Below are positions 1 to 7,500 of a stretch of 27,043 bases of DNA, one piece after another. Under the pieces are notes generated by a model that saw nothing but the letters and a program-made list of their open reading frames with translations, did no database searches and was not told where the DNA came from. The translations under genes and the position numbers were made by a program. The stretch is from Bacillota bacterium. Its GTDB lineage: Bacteria; Bacillota; Clostridia; Christensenellales; Aristaeellaceae. Every line of letters begins with the position of its first letter. The stretch's first letter is position 1. The stretch covers positions 1 to 27,043 of the forward strand of contig JAEVYX010000137.1 of the NCBI GenBank assembly GCA_023392515.1, in the 5' to 3' direction.

Positions 1-67
1 CGATCTGCATGGAATTGATGGTAATGGCATAGACGGTGACTTTACGAATATCCACTTGCTTTTTCAT
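1..67 (-). CDS. Unknown protein, N-terminal fragment (runs off left edge)
   Basis: An ATG at 67-65 on the minus strand opens a frame that stays open to the window edge, giving 22 residues beginning MKKQVDIRKV. The ATG overlaps the TGA of rarA in an ATGA arrangement, and a purine-rich AAGGGAA lies about 8 bases upstream inside the rarA end. This points to translational coupling with rarA and a shared transcript. Too little is visible to assign a family. Confidence 0.6.
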   Translation of the reverse strand, partial: MKKQVDIRKVTVYAITINSMQI

Positions 68-1377
68 GGCTGATTTCCCTTGCCCCTCGCCTCTTGATTT
101 TTCTGTATTTTTTCCTCATGGCCCTGATCCGATGGCAGATAGTACCGCTTGCCCTTTACCTCGGGAGGCATGTATTCCTGTTTTACATAATGGCCGGGAA
201 AGTCGTGGGGATACAGATAACCTGCACCGCTGCCCAGCCTGTCCGAGCCTTTGTAATGGGTATCCCTTAAATGGGGCGGTACAGGGCCAAATCCGCCTTT
301 TTCCGCATCGGCCATCGCCTGATCGATAGCCATTACCACGCTGTTGGACTTGGGGCTTTCACACACCGCAATAATGGCTTGGGCAAGTGGCAGCCGCGCC
401 TCGGGAAGCCCTACCGTCTCCACCGCCTGCATGGCGGCGGCCGCCTCCAGCATGGCGATAGGATTGGCAAGCCCCACATCCTCGCTGGCGTGGGCAATCA
501 CCCTGCGGGCGATGAGCTTTGGGTCCACCCCTGCATAGAGGAGCCTGGCGAACCAAGCTAAAGCGGCATCGCTGTCGGAGCCTCGCAAGCTTTTGCAAAA
601 AGCGCTGAGCATATCGTAATACAGGCTTTCATCGCAGCGGAGCATTGGCCGCTGGATGCTTTCTTCCGCCTGGGCCAGGGCAATGCGCTGTACCCCATCC
701 GAATCCGCCGGGGTAGTCAAAACAGCCAGTTCCAGCGCGCTCAAGGCCGAGCGCACATCCCCGTTGGCTACGTTCGCCCAATGCTCCAGCGCCTCTTGCG
801 AAACCTCCAGGGTCCGGCCACCATAACCCCTCTCCGGGTCGTGTAGCGCCGCCTGCAGCGCTTGTACAACATCGTCCTTGGATAGTGGAAAAAATTGGAA
901 TACACGGCACCTGCTGACAATAGCCGGGGTCATAGATATCATGGGATTTTCCGTGGTGCTGCCGATAAAGCGGATCAAGCCCTGCTCGATGGCCGGAAGA
1001 ATGCTGTCGGACTGGGATTTGCTCCAGCGGTGGCATTCATCCAGCAATAGATATGTGGCCTGTCCATAAAGTGAAAGCCGTTCTTTAGCCGCTTTCAGGA
1101 CTTCCCTCACATCTGCCACACCGGAGGTGACGGCGTTCATCTTGGCAAAGGCCGCTTTCGTCGCCCCAGCCACAATGGCAGCCAGTGTGGTTTTCCCACA
1201 GCCGGGAGGCCCGTAAAATATGCTGGATGTCAATCGGTCCGCCTCAATGGCCCGGCGCAAAAGCCGGCCCGGTCCCACCAAATGGCTTTGCCCCAAAAAT
1301 TCCTGAAGGGTACGGGGGCGCATTCTATCCGCCAAGGGTGGCAAACCGGATTCCGACGTATGCTGAAAAAGCGACAT
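64..1377 (-). CDS. rarA: Replication-associated recombination protein A (RarA/MgsA), AAA+ ATPase
   Basis: This is a 437-residue AAA+ ATPase of the RarA/MgsA/WRNIP1 family, which acts at stalled replication forks and is related to clamp-loader subunits. From the chosen start, Walker A is GPPGCGKTT at about 56-64 and Walker B is LLLDECH at about 110-116, followed by a sensor segment (FIGSTTENP) and the C-terminal tetramerisation region (…HYKGSDRLGSGAGYLYPHDF). I chose the ATG at 1377 rather than the longer frame from 1422 because GGGAAG sits just upstream and the family starts near SLF. A TATAAT lies at 1402-1397 on this strand with no good -35, so rarA may have its own weak promoter or be read from the nitroreductase gene upstream. 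It overlaps the next gene by ATGA. Confidence 0.95.
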   Translation of the reverse strand: MSLFQHTSESGLPPLADRMRPRTLQEFLGQSHLVGPGRLLRRAIEADRLTSSIFYGPPGCGKTTLAAIVAGATKAAFAKMNAVTSGVADVREVLKAAKERLSLYGQATYLLLDECHRWSKSQSDSILPAIEQGLIRFIGSTTENPMISMTPAIVSRCRVFQFFPLSKDDVVQALQAALHDPERGYGGRTLEVSQEALEHWANVANGDVRSALSALELAVLTTPADSDGVQRIALAQAEESIQRPMLRCDESLYYDMLSAFCKSLRGSDSDAALAWFARLLYAGVDPKLIARRVIAHASEDVGLANPIAMLEAAAAMQAVETVGLPEARLPLAQAIIAVCESPKSNSVVMAIDQAMADAEKGGFGPVPPHLRDTHYKGSDRLGSGAGYLYPHDFPGHYVKQEYMPPEVKGKRYYLPSDQGHEEKIQKNQEARGKGNQP

Positions 1378-1453
1378 AACGGTTTCTTCCCTTATCATTA
1401 TACTTATGAACCGCAACGCCATTCTAAGAACCCTTTATTAAGCGTTTGACGGT

Positions 1454-2230
1454 CTATTCCTTTATACTTTGTCTATTTAGCCGTACCTTGGCAACAGGGC
1501 TGCCCTTTTCCTCCGGCTCCAGCATCCAAAGCCGCGGTACATCGCACAAGGCCGCTTCCATATGCAAAAGGGCAATCCCGGTACTCATGGCTTGGGAATC
1601 TGCATAAAGGGCCATGGATTGCGCGCCCATGCGAAGCTTCCAGGGCTGCATGTTCATGGCGGAAGGGGCGGCATGAACCGCCCGGGCCGCTTCCTGGGCT
1701 TCCTCAGGCCAGTCTTTAATACCGGACGCTATCCAGGCGATGGGTTTTCGCATCCGCTTGACAGGCAGTTCGACCGGATTGGCCGCAATACCCAAGGGGA
1801 TAACCGCAGCAAGGGCTTCGCTTTCCCCCAGCAGCACCGGGCTTTCTTTTTTCTTGTAGGTACCGCCTACCCAGCAAGTGTTGACCCCGCAGGAGGTGGC
1901 CTCCAGGACAAAAGCTTCCCCGCTGATGCCGGCATGAAGCAGCGCTTCCGGTACAGCCTGGTCCGCCACAATAGCGGCAAAGCGCTGCGCACCCCGGATA
2001 CGGCCATACTGCAAAAACGCAGGGACGAAAAAAGACTCATCACAGGCCGCCAGCAGGATTCGAACTCCCGGCAGGCACACTCTGGCCGCCGCATAGCTCA
2101 AGGTGGTCCATTGAGCTACGCTGGGCAAATCGCCATAAGCCCGGCAGGAATACCTCAAGGGAATCTGATCCCGCCATCGCGAAAGCTGCGCCTTGGCATA
2201 AAAACCATTCAGCCGCCATTTTTCTCCCAT
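1454..2230 (-). CDS. Nitroreductase family protein (TM1586-type)
   Basis: This 258-residue protein is a probable FMN-dependent nitroreductase of the single-chain, two-repeat TM1586 type. The N-terminal RYSCRAY segment matches the family's R-S-x-R flavin phosphate motif. A central CGVNTCWVGGTY segment and a second-half APSAMNMQPWKL segment are both characteristic. No ferredoxin domain is present. The physiological substrate is unknown. The start at 2230 is set by GGGGAGG a few bases upstream; the open frame extends to 2446, but that extension is Cys/Arg-rich and overlaps the promoter. rarA follows 76 bases downstream on the same strand. Confidence 0.85.
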   Translation of the reverse strand: MGEKWRLNGFYAKAQLSRWRDQIPLRYSCRAYGDLPSVAQWTTLSYAAARVCLPGVRILLAACDESFFVPAFLQYGRIRGAQRFAAIVADQAVPEALLHAGISGEAFVLEATSCGVNTCWVGGTYKKKESPVLLGESEALAAVIPLGIAANPVELPVKRMRKPIAWIASGIKDWPEEAQEAARAVHAAPSAMNMQPWKLRMGAQSMALYADSQAMSTGIALLHMEAALCDVPRLWMLEPEEKGSPVAKVRLNRQSIKE

Positions 2231-2268
2231 GACCAGTCCTCCCCTGATGATAAAATTTTCCTTTGTAC

Positions 2269-2297
2269 AGTGTACACAATTCCCGAAAAATTGGCAA
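2269..2297 (-). promoter_or_regulatory. Promoter of the nitroreductase gene with operator-like palindrome
   Basis: On the minus strand TTGCCA (2297-2292) and TACACT (2274-2269) are separated by exactly 17 bases. A 13-base inverted repeat, TGTACA-G-TGTACA (2264-2276), covers the -10 element, where a repressor would block RNA polymerase. The promoter call is from sequence match; the operator role is inference. Confidence 0.55.
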
Positions 2298-2357
2298 GAG
2301 CCCGAAACCCGGCGCACACATGCAAATCTTTCTTCTATACCAGCGCATTTTCTTACC

Positions 2358-2386
2358 TTGACGGAATCCCCTCTCTTCCTTATAAT
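2358..2386 (+). promoter_or_regulatory. luxS promoter
   Basis: TTGACG (2358-2363) and a perfect TATAAT (2381-2386) are separated by 17 bases, placing the transcription start about 20 bases before the luxS ribosome site AGGAGGG. It lies back-to-back with the nitroreductase promoter. Confidence 0.85.
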
Positions 2387-2413
2387 CGGCATAAGACTGA
2401 AGGAGGGATTGCC

Positions 2414-2875
2414 ATGCAAAGGATTGCCAGCTTTTCCATCAACCATGATGTGTTAAAACCGGGGCTGTACCTTTCCCGGGTGGATGGGGATGTTAACACC
2501 TATGATCTGCGGATGCGTGCCCCTAACCAAGGGGACTATTTGACAACCGGAGCCATGCACACATTGGAGCATTTGTTTGCCACCTATGTGCGCAATTCTG
2601 CCCATTCCGCCTATATCGTTTACGTAGGGCCCATGGGCTGCCGCACCGGGTTTTATTTTCTGACACGGAAAACTCTATCCCATGAAGCGGCGATATCGCT
2701 ATTGCAGGATACCTTTGCCTTTATTTCCTCCTTTGAGGGAGATATTCCCGGGGCAAAGCATGCGGAATGCGGCAACTACCTGGACCATGATTTATGGGAA
2801 GCCAAAAAAGAATCCGCCGCCTATGGGGCCGTATTGGCCGGATGGACGGCGGAGAAACTTGTTTATCCCGACTGA
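2414..2875 (+). CDS. luxS: S-ribosylhomocysteine lyase LuxS
   Basis: LuxS cleaves S-ribosylhomocysteine to homocysteine and DPD, the precursor of autoinducer-2, in the activated methyl cycle. The 153-residue length is normal. The metal site is intact: H49 and H53 in HTLEH, and C119 in HAECGNY. The catalytic cysteine is C76 in PMGCRTG. The start follows AGGAGGG with good spacing and its own consensus promoter. No pfs or other methyl-cycle gene is adjacent. The ybaK-type gene begins 26 bases downstream, probably on the same transcript. Confidence 0.97.
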   Translation: MQRIASFSINHDVLKPGLYLSRVDGDVNTYDLRMRAPNQGDYLTTGAMHTLEHLFATYVRNSAHSAYIVYVGPMGCRTGFYFLTRKTLSHEAAISLLQDTFAFISSFEGDIPGAKHAECGNYLDHDLWEAKKESAAYGAVLAGWTAEKLVYPD

Positions 2876-2901
2876 ACCAAAACAAAAGAAGGCGTTATTC
2901 C

Positions 2902-3393
2902 ATGGCGAAGTCTTTGAAAACCAATGCACTGCGGCTTATGGACGGGGCGAAAATACCTTATCGCACCTTAGCGTATGACTGGGACGAAGGCTCCTTTGAT
3001 GGGGAACTGGTTGCCAGGAAAGTCAATATGGACCCTGCTGCCGTGTTTAAAACCCTGGTCGCCAAGGGTGAAAAGACAGGGTATGTGGTTTGCTGCGTCC
3101 CCGTCAACCGGGAGCTGGACCTTAAAGCTGCGGCATCTTTTTTGAATGACAAGAAAGTGGAACTGATTCATGTCAACGATCTGCTCCCTTTGACCGGCTA
3201 TGTACGGGGCGGCTGTTCCCCTGTGGGTATGAAAAAGCAATACCCTACGCTTTTGGATGAATCCGCGCTCCAGTTTGCCGAAATCGCCGTCAGTGCCGGA
3301 GTCCGGGGATGTCAAATGGTATTGAAGCCGCAGGACCTTATTTCATTTATTAAAGCGCGAACCGCATGGATCGCAAAGGATGGGCATGCTTGA
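2902..3393 (+). CDS. ybaK: YbaK/EbsC-family aminoacyl-tRNA deacylase (Cys-tRNA(Pro) type)
   Basis: This 163-residue protein belongs to the YbaK/EbsC editing family, whose members hydrolyse mischarged Cys-tRNA(Pro) in trans. Family hallmarks include KTNALRLMD at the N terminus, VFKTLVAKG with the conserved lysine near residue 50, the GYVRGGCSPVGMKK active-site glycine/serine segment, and a C-terminal VSAGVRGCQMVLKPQDL block. The ATG at 2902 has a weak AGAAGG upstream; longer in-frame starts overlap luxS and lack family similarity. It converges on the ATPase gene at 3395 with one base between stop codons, so no terminator separates them. Confidence 0.9.
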   Translation: MAKSLKTNALRLMDGAKIPYRTLAYDWDEGSFDGELVARKVNMDPAAVFKTLVAKGEKTGYVVCCVPVNRELDLKAAASFLNDKKVELIHVNDLLPLTGYVRGGCSPVGMKKQYPTLLDESALQFAEIAVSAGVRGCQMVLKPQDLISFIKARTAWIAKDGHA

Positions 3394-3394
3394 T

Positions 3395-4456
3395 TTATGC
3401 CTGCCCTTTTTCCATCCCCCGCACCGTTTCTTCCGTCCGCTCCAAGGCCTTTTCCCACTTGTCATAGTCCATGGCGGCGGTATACCATTTTTCCAGGGTA
3501 TCGTGACGTTCCTTGACCTCTTTCAAGCTTTCCACAGCACGCAAAAGCAAAAGTTCGTAAGCGTTTTTGTCAAAAGCCTGTTCCCGGCTTAGCCCCTGGG
3601 GCAGGGACAGCTCTTCCTGGAGCATAACGGTTTCATCCGCCCTGGGTACAGGGCCGGTTACAACGCTCAAATTCAAGGTCGGAAAAATCAGGTGACAGAG
3701 CTCCCCCGGAATCAGGGGATGATAAAGCCCTTCCACCGAAATGCCCCGGCGCAGCGCCTCCGCCTTGATACCGCTTAAAACAGGATGCGGGCTGAGTCCC
3801 CAGGGAGAGCTGATACAGGCCACTTTCTTTTCAAGCAGTGTAGGCAGGTAGGATACCTGACCTTTGGGGGTAAACGCTTCGGAGAACAACTGCCGTTCCA
3901 CGCCGACGCCTTCTCCCTGAGGCAGCCATTTATCGCACAGCGCACGGCAAAGGCGTGCGAGAACCTCCGGGGATGTTTTTTCCCGCCACTCTCTGGCACT
4001 GCCGGCAAGAAGAGGAGCAGCTGCCCCCAAATAATCATACACGCGCAAAAAGCAACGGGAGATTTCTTCCATGGTGTCCCGTATCTGCAAGCGGCTAGCG
4101 GTAAGCGATTCCTCCCGCAAGCATTCCCCCAGGTTCAAAATCCCGTCTACCGCCCCCGGCAAAACTGGGTCTATCACATGGGGCGCGGTACCATCCACCA
4201 TAACAAACCCCATTTCCGGTGCGGCAATGCCATCCAGGCTGTCCGGATCACTGGCACAATGGAAATACTCCATCCGAGCCCCCATGCCCCGCAAGGTTTG
4301 CGCGATTCTGCGCATCAATGTATTTTTGCCCACACCCGGCCCGCCTTTTAAGATGATCTTCCGTTTGATATCTTCCTTTGGCATGATTGAGGCAAACCGG
4401 CTGTAAAACCCCTGGCTGGTATTACCGCCAGGAAAAAAATGACGTTCCATATCCAT
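3395..4456 (-). CDS. Two-domain P-loop ATPase-like protein (PRK06851 type)
   Basis: This 353-residue protein resembles the uncharacterised PRK06851 family of Clostridia, built from two tandem P-loop domains. In the first half, KGGPGVGKNT (37-46) is a Walker A in which the usual Ser/Thr after the lysine is Asn45, followed by YFHCASDPDSLDG and VMVDGTAPHV. The second half repeats this layout (FSEAFTPKGQVSYL onward), but where a P-loop is expected it reads SSPWGLSPHP (217-226), with no GK[ST]. The start at 4456 has AAAGGAG 8 bases upstream; a second ATG at 4450 is less well spaced. It diverges from yqxD across 52 bases. The role is unknown. Confidence 0.75.
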   Translation of the reverse strand: MDMERHFFPGGNTSQGFYSRFASIMPKEDIKRKIILKGGPGVGKNTLMRRIAQTLRGMGARMEYFHCASDPDSLDGIAAPEMGFVMVDGTAPHVIDPVLPGAVDGILNLGECLREESLTASRLQIRDTMEEISRCFLRVYDYLGAAAPLLAGSAREWREKTSPEVLARLCRALCDKWLPQGEGVGVERQLFSEAFTPKGQVSYLPTLLEKKVACISSPWGLSPHPVLSGIKAEALRRGISVEGLYHPLIPGELCHLIFPTLNLSVVTGPVPRADETVMLQEELSLPQGLSREQAFDKNAYELLLLRAVESLKEVKERHDTLEKWYTAAMDYDKWEKALERTEETVRGMEKGQA

Positions 4457-4508
4457 CTCTACCGCTCCTTTCCATGCACGTGGAATATATGCTGAAAAAG
4501 GAGGAAGC

Positions 4509-4949
4509 ATGAACTTATTGATTGATGCCGATGCGTGTCCTGTAACGGATATCGCCATGACAGCCGCAAAAAGGCGAAAAGTACCGGTTGTTTTGTTTTG
4601 CGACAGCGCCCATGTATTTTCAAATATAGATGCCGAGGTCGTTACCGTAATGCGGGGTGCCGACAGCGCGGACTTTGTGCTGGTCAACCGCGCCCGGGCA
4701 GGGGATATCGTCATCACCCAGGATTATGGCCTGGCGGCCATGTGCCTTTCCAAAGGTGCCTTTGTTTTACGCCAGGACGGGCTTCGCTACACCCAGGAGA
4801 ATATTCTGGGGCTTTTGAGTGTACGCCATGAAAACAAAAAGCGTCTCCGAGCCGGAGGACATGTGAAAGGCCCCAAGAAGCGTGATGCCGCCCAGGATAC
4901 GGCTTTTGCACAAGCATTGGAAGCGCTTTTTAATGAATTGCATATTTAA
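4509..4949 (+). CDS. yqxD: YqxD/YaiI family protein (DUF188, UPF0178)
   Basis: This 146-residue protein is a DUF188 member, a PIN-domain-like family of unknown function. The conserved acidic start MNLLIDADACPV, the central DSADFVLVNRARAGDIVITQDYGLA and the late KGPKKR segment match the family. The ATG follows AGGAGGAAGC. No convincing terminator appears before the strong aspS promoter 43 bases downstream. Predicted cytoplasmic, possibly a nuclease by fold, but unproven. Confidence 0.9.
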   Translation: MNLLIDADACPVTDIAMTAAKRRKVPVVLFCDSAHVFSNIDAEVVTVMRGADSADFVLVNRARAGDIVITQDYGLAAMCLSKGAFVLRQDGLRYTQENILGLLSVRHENKKRLRAGGHVKGPKKRDAAQDTAFAQALEALFNELHI

Positions 4950-4991
4950 GGATGCTTTGTTTACGCTTTGTTTTTTTGCATGGACTTTCCG

Positions 4992-5020
4992 TTGACAAAG
5001 GCGTTTTTTGCGGTTATAAT
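4992..5020 (+). promoter_or_regulatory. Consensus promoter of the T-box/aspS-gatC operon
   Basis: Perfect TTGACA (4992-4997) and perfect TATAAT (5015-5020) with a 17-base spacer. The predicted transcript begins about 5027, leaving a leader of roughly 390 bases before the AspRS-GatC start. Such a strong promoter fits control by attenuation rather than initiation. Confidence 0.9.
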
Positions 5021-5064
5021 GCTTTCAAATCTCATAGAAAGCGTGGAATTCGCTTTCAAAAGGC

Positions 5065-5337
5065 AATGATAAGAGGAGTATCCGGATTTTTCCGTTTCAG
5101 AGAGCCGCCATAAGGTGAAAGGGCGGCACGGGGTTTCCGGGGAAGAACAGCTTGGAGCCGCCAACCCAAAGGCAATTTGCCAAGTAGGCTTGGACGGGAC
5201 CGGCCCGTAACAGCCGGAAGCAATCGGCCGCGTATTCGGCCCGTTGCTGCAAAGGGGGCTGTATAGCCCAGTGGGGTGGCACCGCGCAAGATGACCGTCT
5301 TTCGTCCCGAATCGGAGGGATGAAGGGCGCTTTTTTT
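5065..5337 (+). ncRNA. T-box riboswitch leader with overlapping Glu/Asn specifier
   Basis: The T-box motif GGGTGGCACCGCG is at 5274-5286. Stem I is recognisable: AAGAGGAGTA (5071-5080) forms the 5' side of the specifier loop, AGAGAG is at 5099-5104, CCGT/ACGG (5092-5095/5128-5131) and GCCGCC/GGCGGC (5104-5109/5122-5127) form the upper stem. The 3' side of the specifier loop reads GGAAGAACAG (5141-5150), offering GAA (Glu, 5145-5147) and AAC (Asn, 5146-5148). In TGGC (5277-5280) the last base would pair with a G discriminator base, as in bacterial tRNA-Asn, -Glu and -Asp. Uncharged tRNA should favour the antiterminator and switch on the transamidation operon. Confidence 0.93.
5296..5337 (+). 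terminator. T-box attenuator terminator
   Basis: A 13-pair stem with G-U pairs, 5296-5308 with 5317-5329, closed by an 8-base loop and followed by seven T residues (5331-5337). It lies just after the T-box motif, as expected for the terminator that competes with the antiterminator. Confidence 0.9.
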
Positions 5338-5413
5338 ATTCTTTCAAACATGCCCGTATGGATTTTGAAAACAATCCGGCCAAATTTCGCTTCATTCAAA
5401 AGGGGGTATTTCA

Positions 5414-7489
5414 TTGAAACGGACACATTATTGTGGGGTGCTCGGCGAAAATGACATTGGTCAAAAAGTTACCGCCTGTGGATGGGTGCAAACTAAGCGG
5501 GACATGGGCGGAGTAATATTTATTGATCTGCGCGACCGGGAAGGCGTTTTGCAGGTTGTGTTCAATGCCCAATATGTTAGCGAGGCAGACTTTCATACAG
5601 CAGAAGGGCTGCGAAACCAGTCTGTGGTTTCCGTTTCGGGGCATGTGCGTTTGCGGGATCAGGAGACGGTAAACCCGAAAATTCCCACCGGCACGGTGGA
5701 GTTGATGGCCTCCTCCCTGGAGGTATTATCGGTGGCGAACCCCCTGCCCTTTTCCCTGGAAGAGGATGCAAAGGTGCGGGAAGACCTGCGCATGCAATAC
5801 CGTTTTTTGGACATCCGCCGCCCGGCCATGTATCAGGCGTTGAAATTCCGCCACACGTTGCAGACGGCGGTGGAAGACTATCTGAACCGTGACGGCTTTT
5901 TACAGGTGGAAACTCCGATTCTCACCAAGTCCACCCCCGAAGGGGCCAGGGATTACCTGGTGCCCAGCCGGGTCCATCCCGGAACCTTCTACGCATTGCC
6001 CCAAAGCCCCCAAATCTTCAAGCAGCTTTTGATGGTGGGCGGCATCGATAAATATTATCAGATTGCGCGGTGCTTCCGGGACGAGGATTTGCGGGCAGAC
6101 CGGCAGCCCGAGTTCACGCAGGTGGATATGGAAATGTCCTTTGTGGACCAGGCGGACATATTGCAGCACCTGGAACGGCTGTTCCGCCACGTGTTTGAAG
6201 CGGTCATGGAAAAGCCCGTATCGCGTCCGTTCCTTCGCGTAACCTGGCAGGAGGCCATGGACCGCTACGGCTGTGACAAGCCGGACCTGCGTTTTGATCT
6301 TCCCATTGTGGACCTTACAGACCTAATGGGCAAATGCACCTTCTCGGTGTTCCGCCAGGCGGTGGACAAGGGCCATATGGTCAGGGCCATCAACTGCAAA
6401 GGCTGTGCAGAAAAGTTTACCCGCAGCAACATTGAGGAATTGACGGACCTGGCTCTATCCCAGGGAGCCAAGGGAATGGCCTGGATATTGCTGCACGAAA
6501 ATGGAGAAATCAACTCCATCCTGCAAAAGTATTTTACACCGGCGGAATTTTCCGCAATTCTGCAGCGGATGAAAGCGGAGCCTGGCGATTTTATACTGTT
6601 TAGCGCGGACCGGTTTGAGGTGGTTTGCCGCACCCTGTGCGCGTTGCGGCTTCATGTGGGCGAATTTTTGCAGCTTCGCTCCAAGGACGAATATCAGTTT
6701 TTGTTTGTTACAGACTTTCCGGAATTTGAATATTCCCAGGAGGAAGGGCGGTTTGTCGCCGCCCACCACCCTTTCACCATGCCCTACGAGGAGGATATCC
6801 CCTACCTTGTTACCGATCCGGGCAGGGTGCGCGCCCAATCCTACGATGTTGTGCTGAACGGCACAGAATTGGGCAGCGGATCCATCCGTATTCACAGGGA
6901 TGATGTGCAGCGGAAGGTGTTTGAAGCGCTTGGATTTTCCAAGGAAGAAATGGAACGCCGCTTCGGGTTTATGATTCATGCCTTCCAGTATGGCACGCCT
7001 CCCCACGGCGGATTTGCCTTCGGGCTAGACCGGCTGGTGATGCTGCTCTTGGGTGCCGATTCCCTGCGGGAAGTAATCGCCTTTCCCAAAACGAAGGATG
7101 CTTCCTGCCTGATGACCCATGCCCCGGATGTGGTGGACCAAAGCCAGTTGGATATTTTAAAGCTGGGATCGGTGTTTGGCCAGGAGAAGGATCAAAAAGC
7201 GAAGAAAGCGCCCCAAATTCAGGTAGCCCAGGTGGCCGCTCTGGCCAAGCTGGAACTAAGCCCGGAGGAAGCCGAGAAAATGGGCGAAGAATTGCAGGCA
7301 ATTATCTCCTTTGCCGACCAGTTATCCGAAATCGATACGGAAAACGTACCAATCACCGCCCATGTGGTGCCGGTGAGCAATGTATTCCGGGAGGATACGC
7401 CCACTCAGGGCTGGGACCGGGATACCCTCCTGAAAAACGCACCTACGCGGGAGGACGGCTTCATCACTGTTCCCCGGGTCATCGAGTGA
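5414..7489 (+). CDS. aspS-gatC: Aspartyl-tRNA synthetase fused to amidotransferase subunit GatC
   Basis: A single 691-residue frame joins a complete bacterial AspRS (about 1-588) to a complete GatC (about 599-691) through a short charged linker (EKDQKAKKA). AspRS shows the OB-fold anticodon domain (ACGWVQTKRD…IDLRDREG, 21-44), class II motif 2 FRDEDLRADRQPEFTQ (221-236), the GAD insertion (about 290-420) and motif 3 GGFAFGLDRL (532-541). The GatC part has the VAALAKLELS start and the NAPTREDGFITVPRVIE end. At the position that separates Asp-only from Asp/Asn enzymes (L30 in E. coli, H31 in non-discriminating Pseudomonas AspRS) it has Met31 followed by GG. This bifunctional family is known but uncommon. 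gatA starts 11 bases downstream, and the operon is under the T-box. Confidence 0.96.
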   Translation: MKRTHYCGVLGENDIGQKVTACGWVQTKRDMGGVIFIDLRDREGVLQVVFNAQYVSEADFHTAEGLRNQSVVSVSGHVRLRDQETVNPKIPTGTVELMASSLEVLSVANPLPFSLEEDAKVREDLRMQYRFLDIRRPAMYQALKFRHTLQTAVEDYLNRDGFLQVETPILTKSTPEGARDYLVPSRVHPGTFYALPQSPQIFKQLLMVGGIDKYYQIARCFRDEDLRADRQPEFTQVDMEMSFVDQADILQHLERLFRHVFEAVMEKPVSRPFLRVTWQEAMDRYGCDKPDLRFDLPIVDLTDLMGKCTFSVFRQAVDKGHMVRAINCKGCAEKFTRSNIEELTDLALSQGAKGMAWILLHENGEINSILQKYFTPAEFSAILQRMKAEPGDFILFSADRFEVVCRTLCALRLHVGEFLQLRSKDEYQFLFVTDFPEFEYSQEEGRFVAAHHPFTMPYEEDIPYLVTDPGRVRAQSYDVVLNGTELGSGSIRIHRDDVQRKVFEALGFSKEEMERRFGFMIHAFQYGTPPHGGFAFGLDRLVMLLLGADSLREVIAFPKTKDASCLMTHAPDVVDQSQLDILKLGSVFGQEKDQKAKKAPQIQVAQVAALAKLELSPEEAEKMGEELQAIISFADQLSEIDTENVPITAHVVPVSNVFREDTPTQGWDRDTLLKNAPTREDGFITVPRVIE

Positions 7490-7500
7490 GGAGGGATAAT

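Noticed and set aside
2050..2125. tRNA-like stretch on the minus strand: GTAGCTCAATGGA followed about 50 bases later by GTTCGAATCC, resembling D-arm and T-arm sequences.
   Set aside because: The T-arm stem does not pair (GGGAG against CCTGC), no anticodon stem forms, and the acceptor ends match at only three positions. The region is in frame within the intact nitroreductase gene, so the likeness is probably chance. A tRNAscan run would settle it.
1562..2413. Long open frame upstream of and in frame with luxS, which would extend the protein by 284 residues.
   Set aside because: It is the antisense of the nitroreductase gene. The luxS promoter, ribosome site and family length all set the start at 2414.
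4457..4508. Possible operator TCCATGCACGTGGA between the divergent ATPase and yqxD genes.
   Set aside because: The inverted repeat is imperfect (four plus four bases around a mismatched centre), and I could not place promoters around it.
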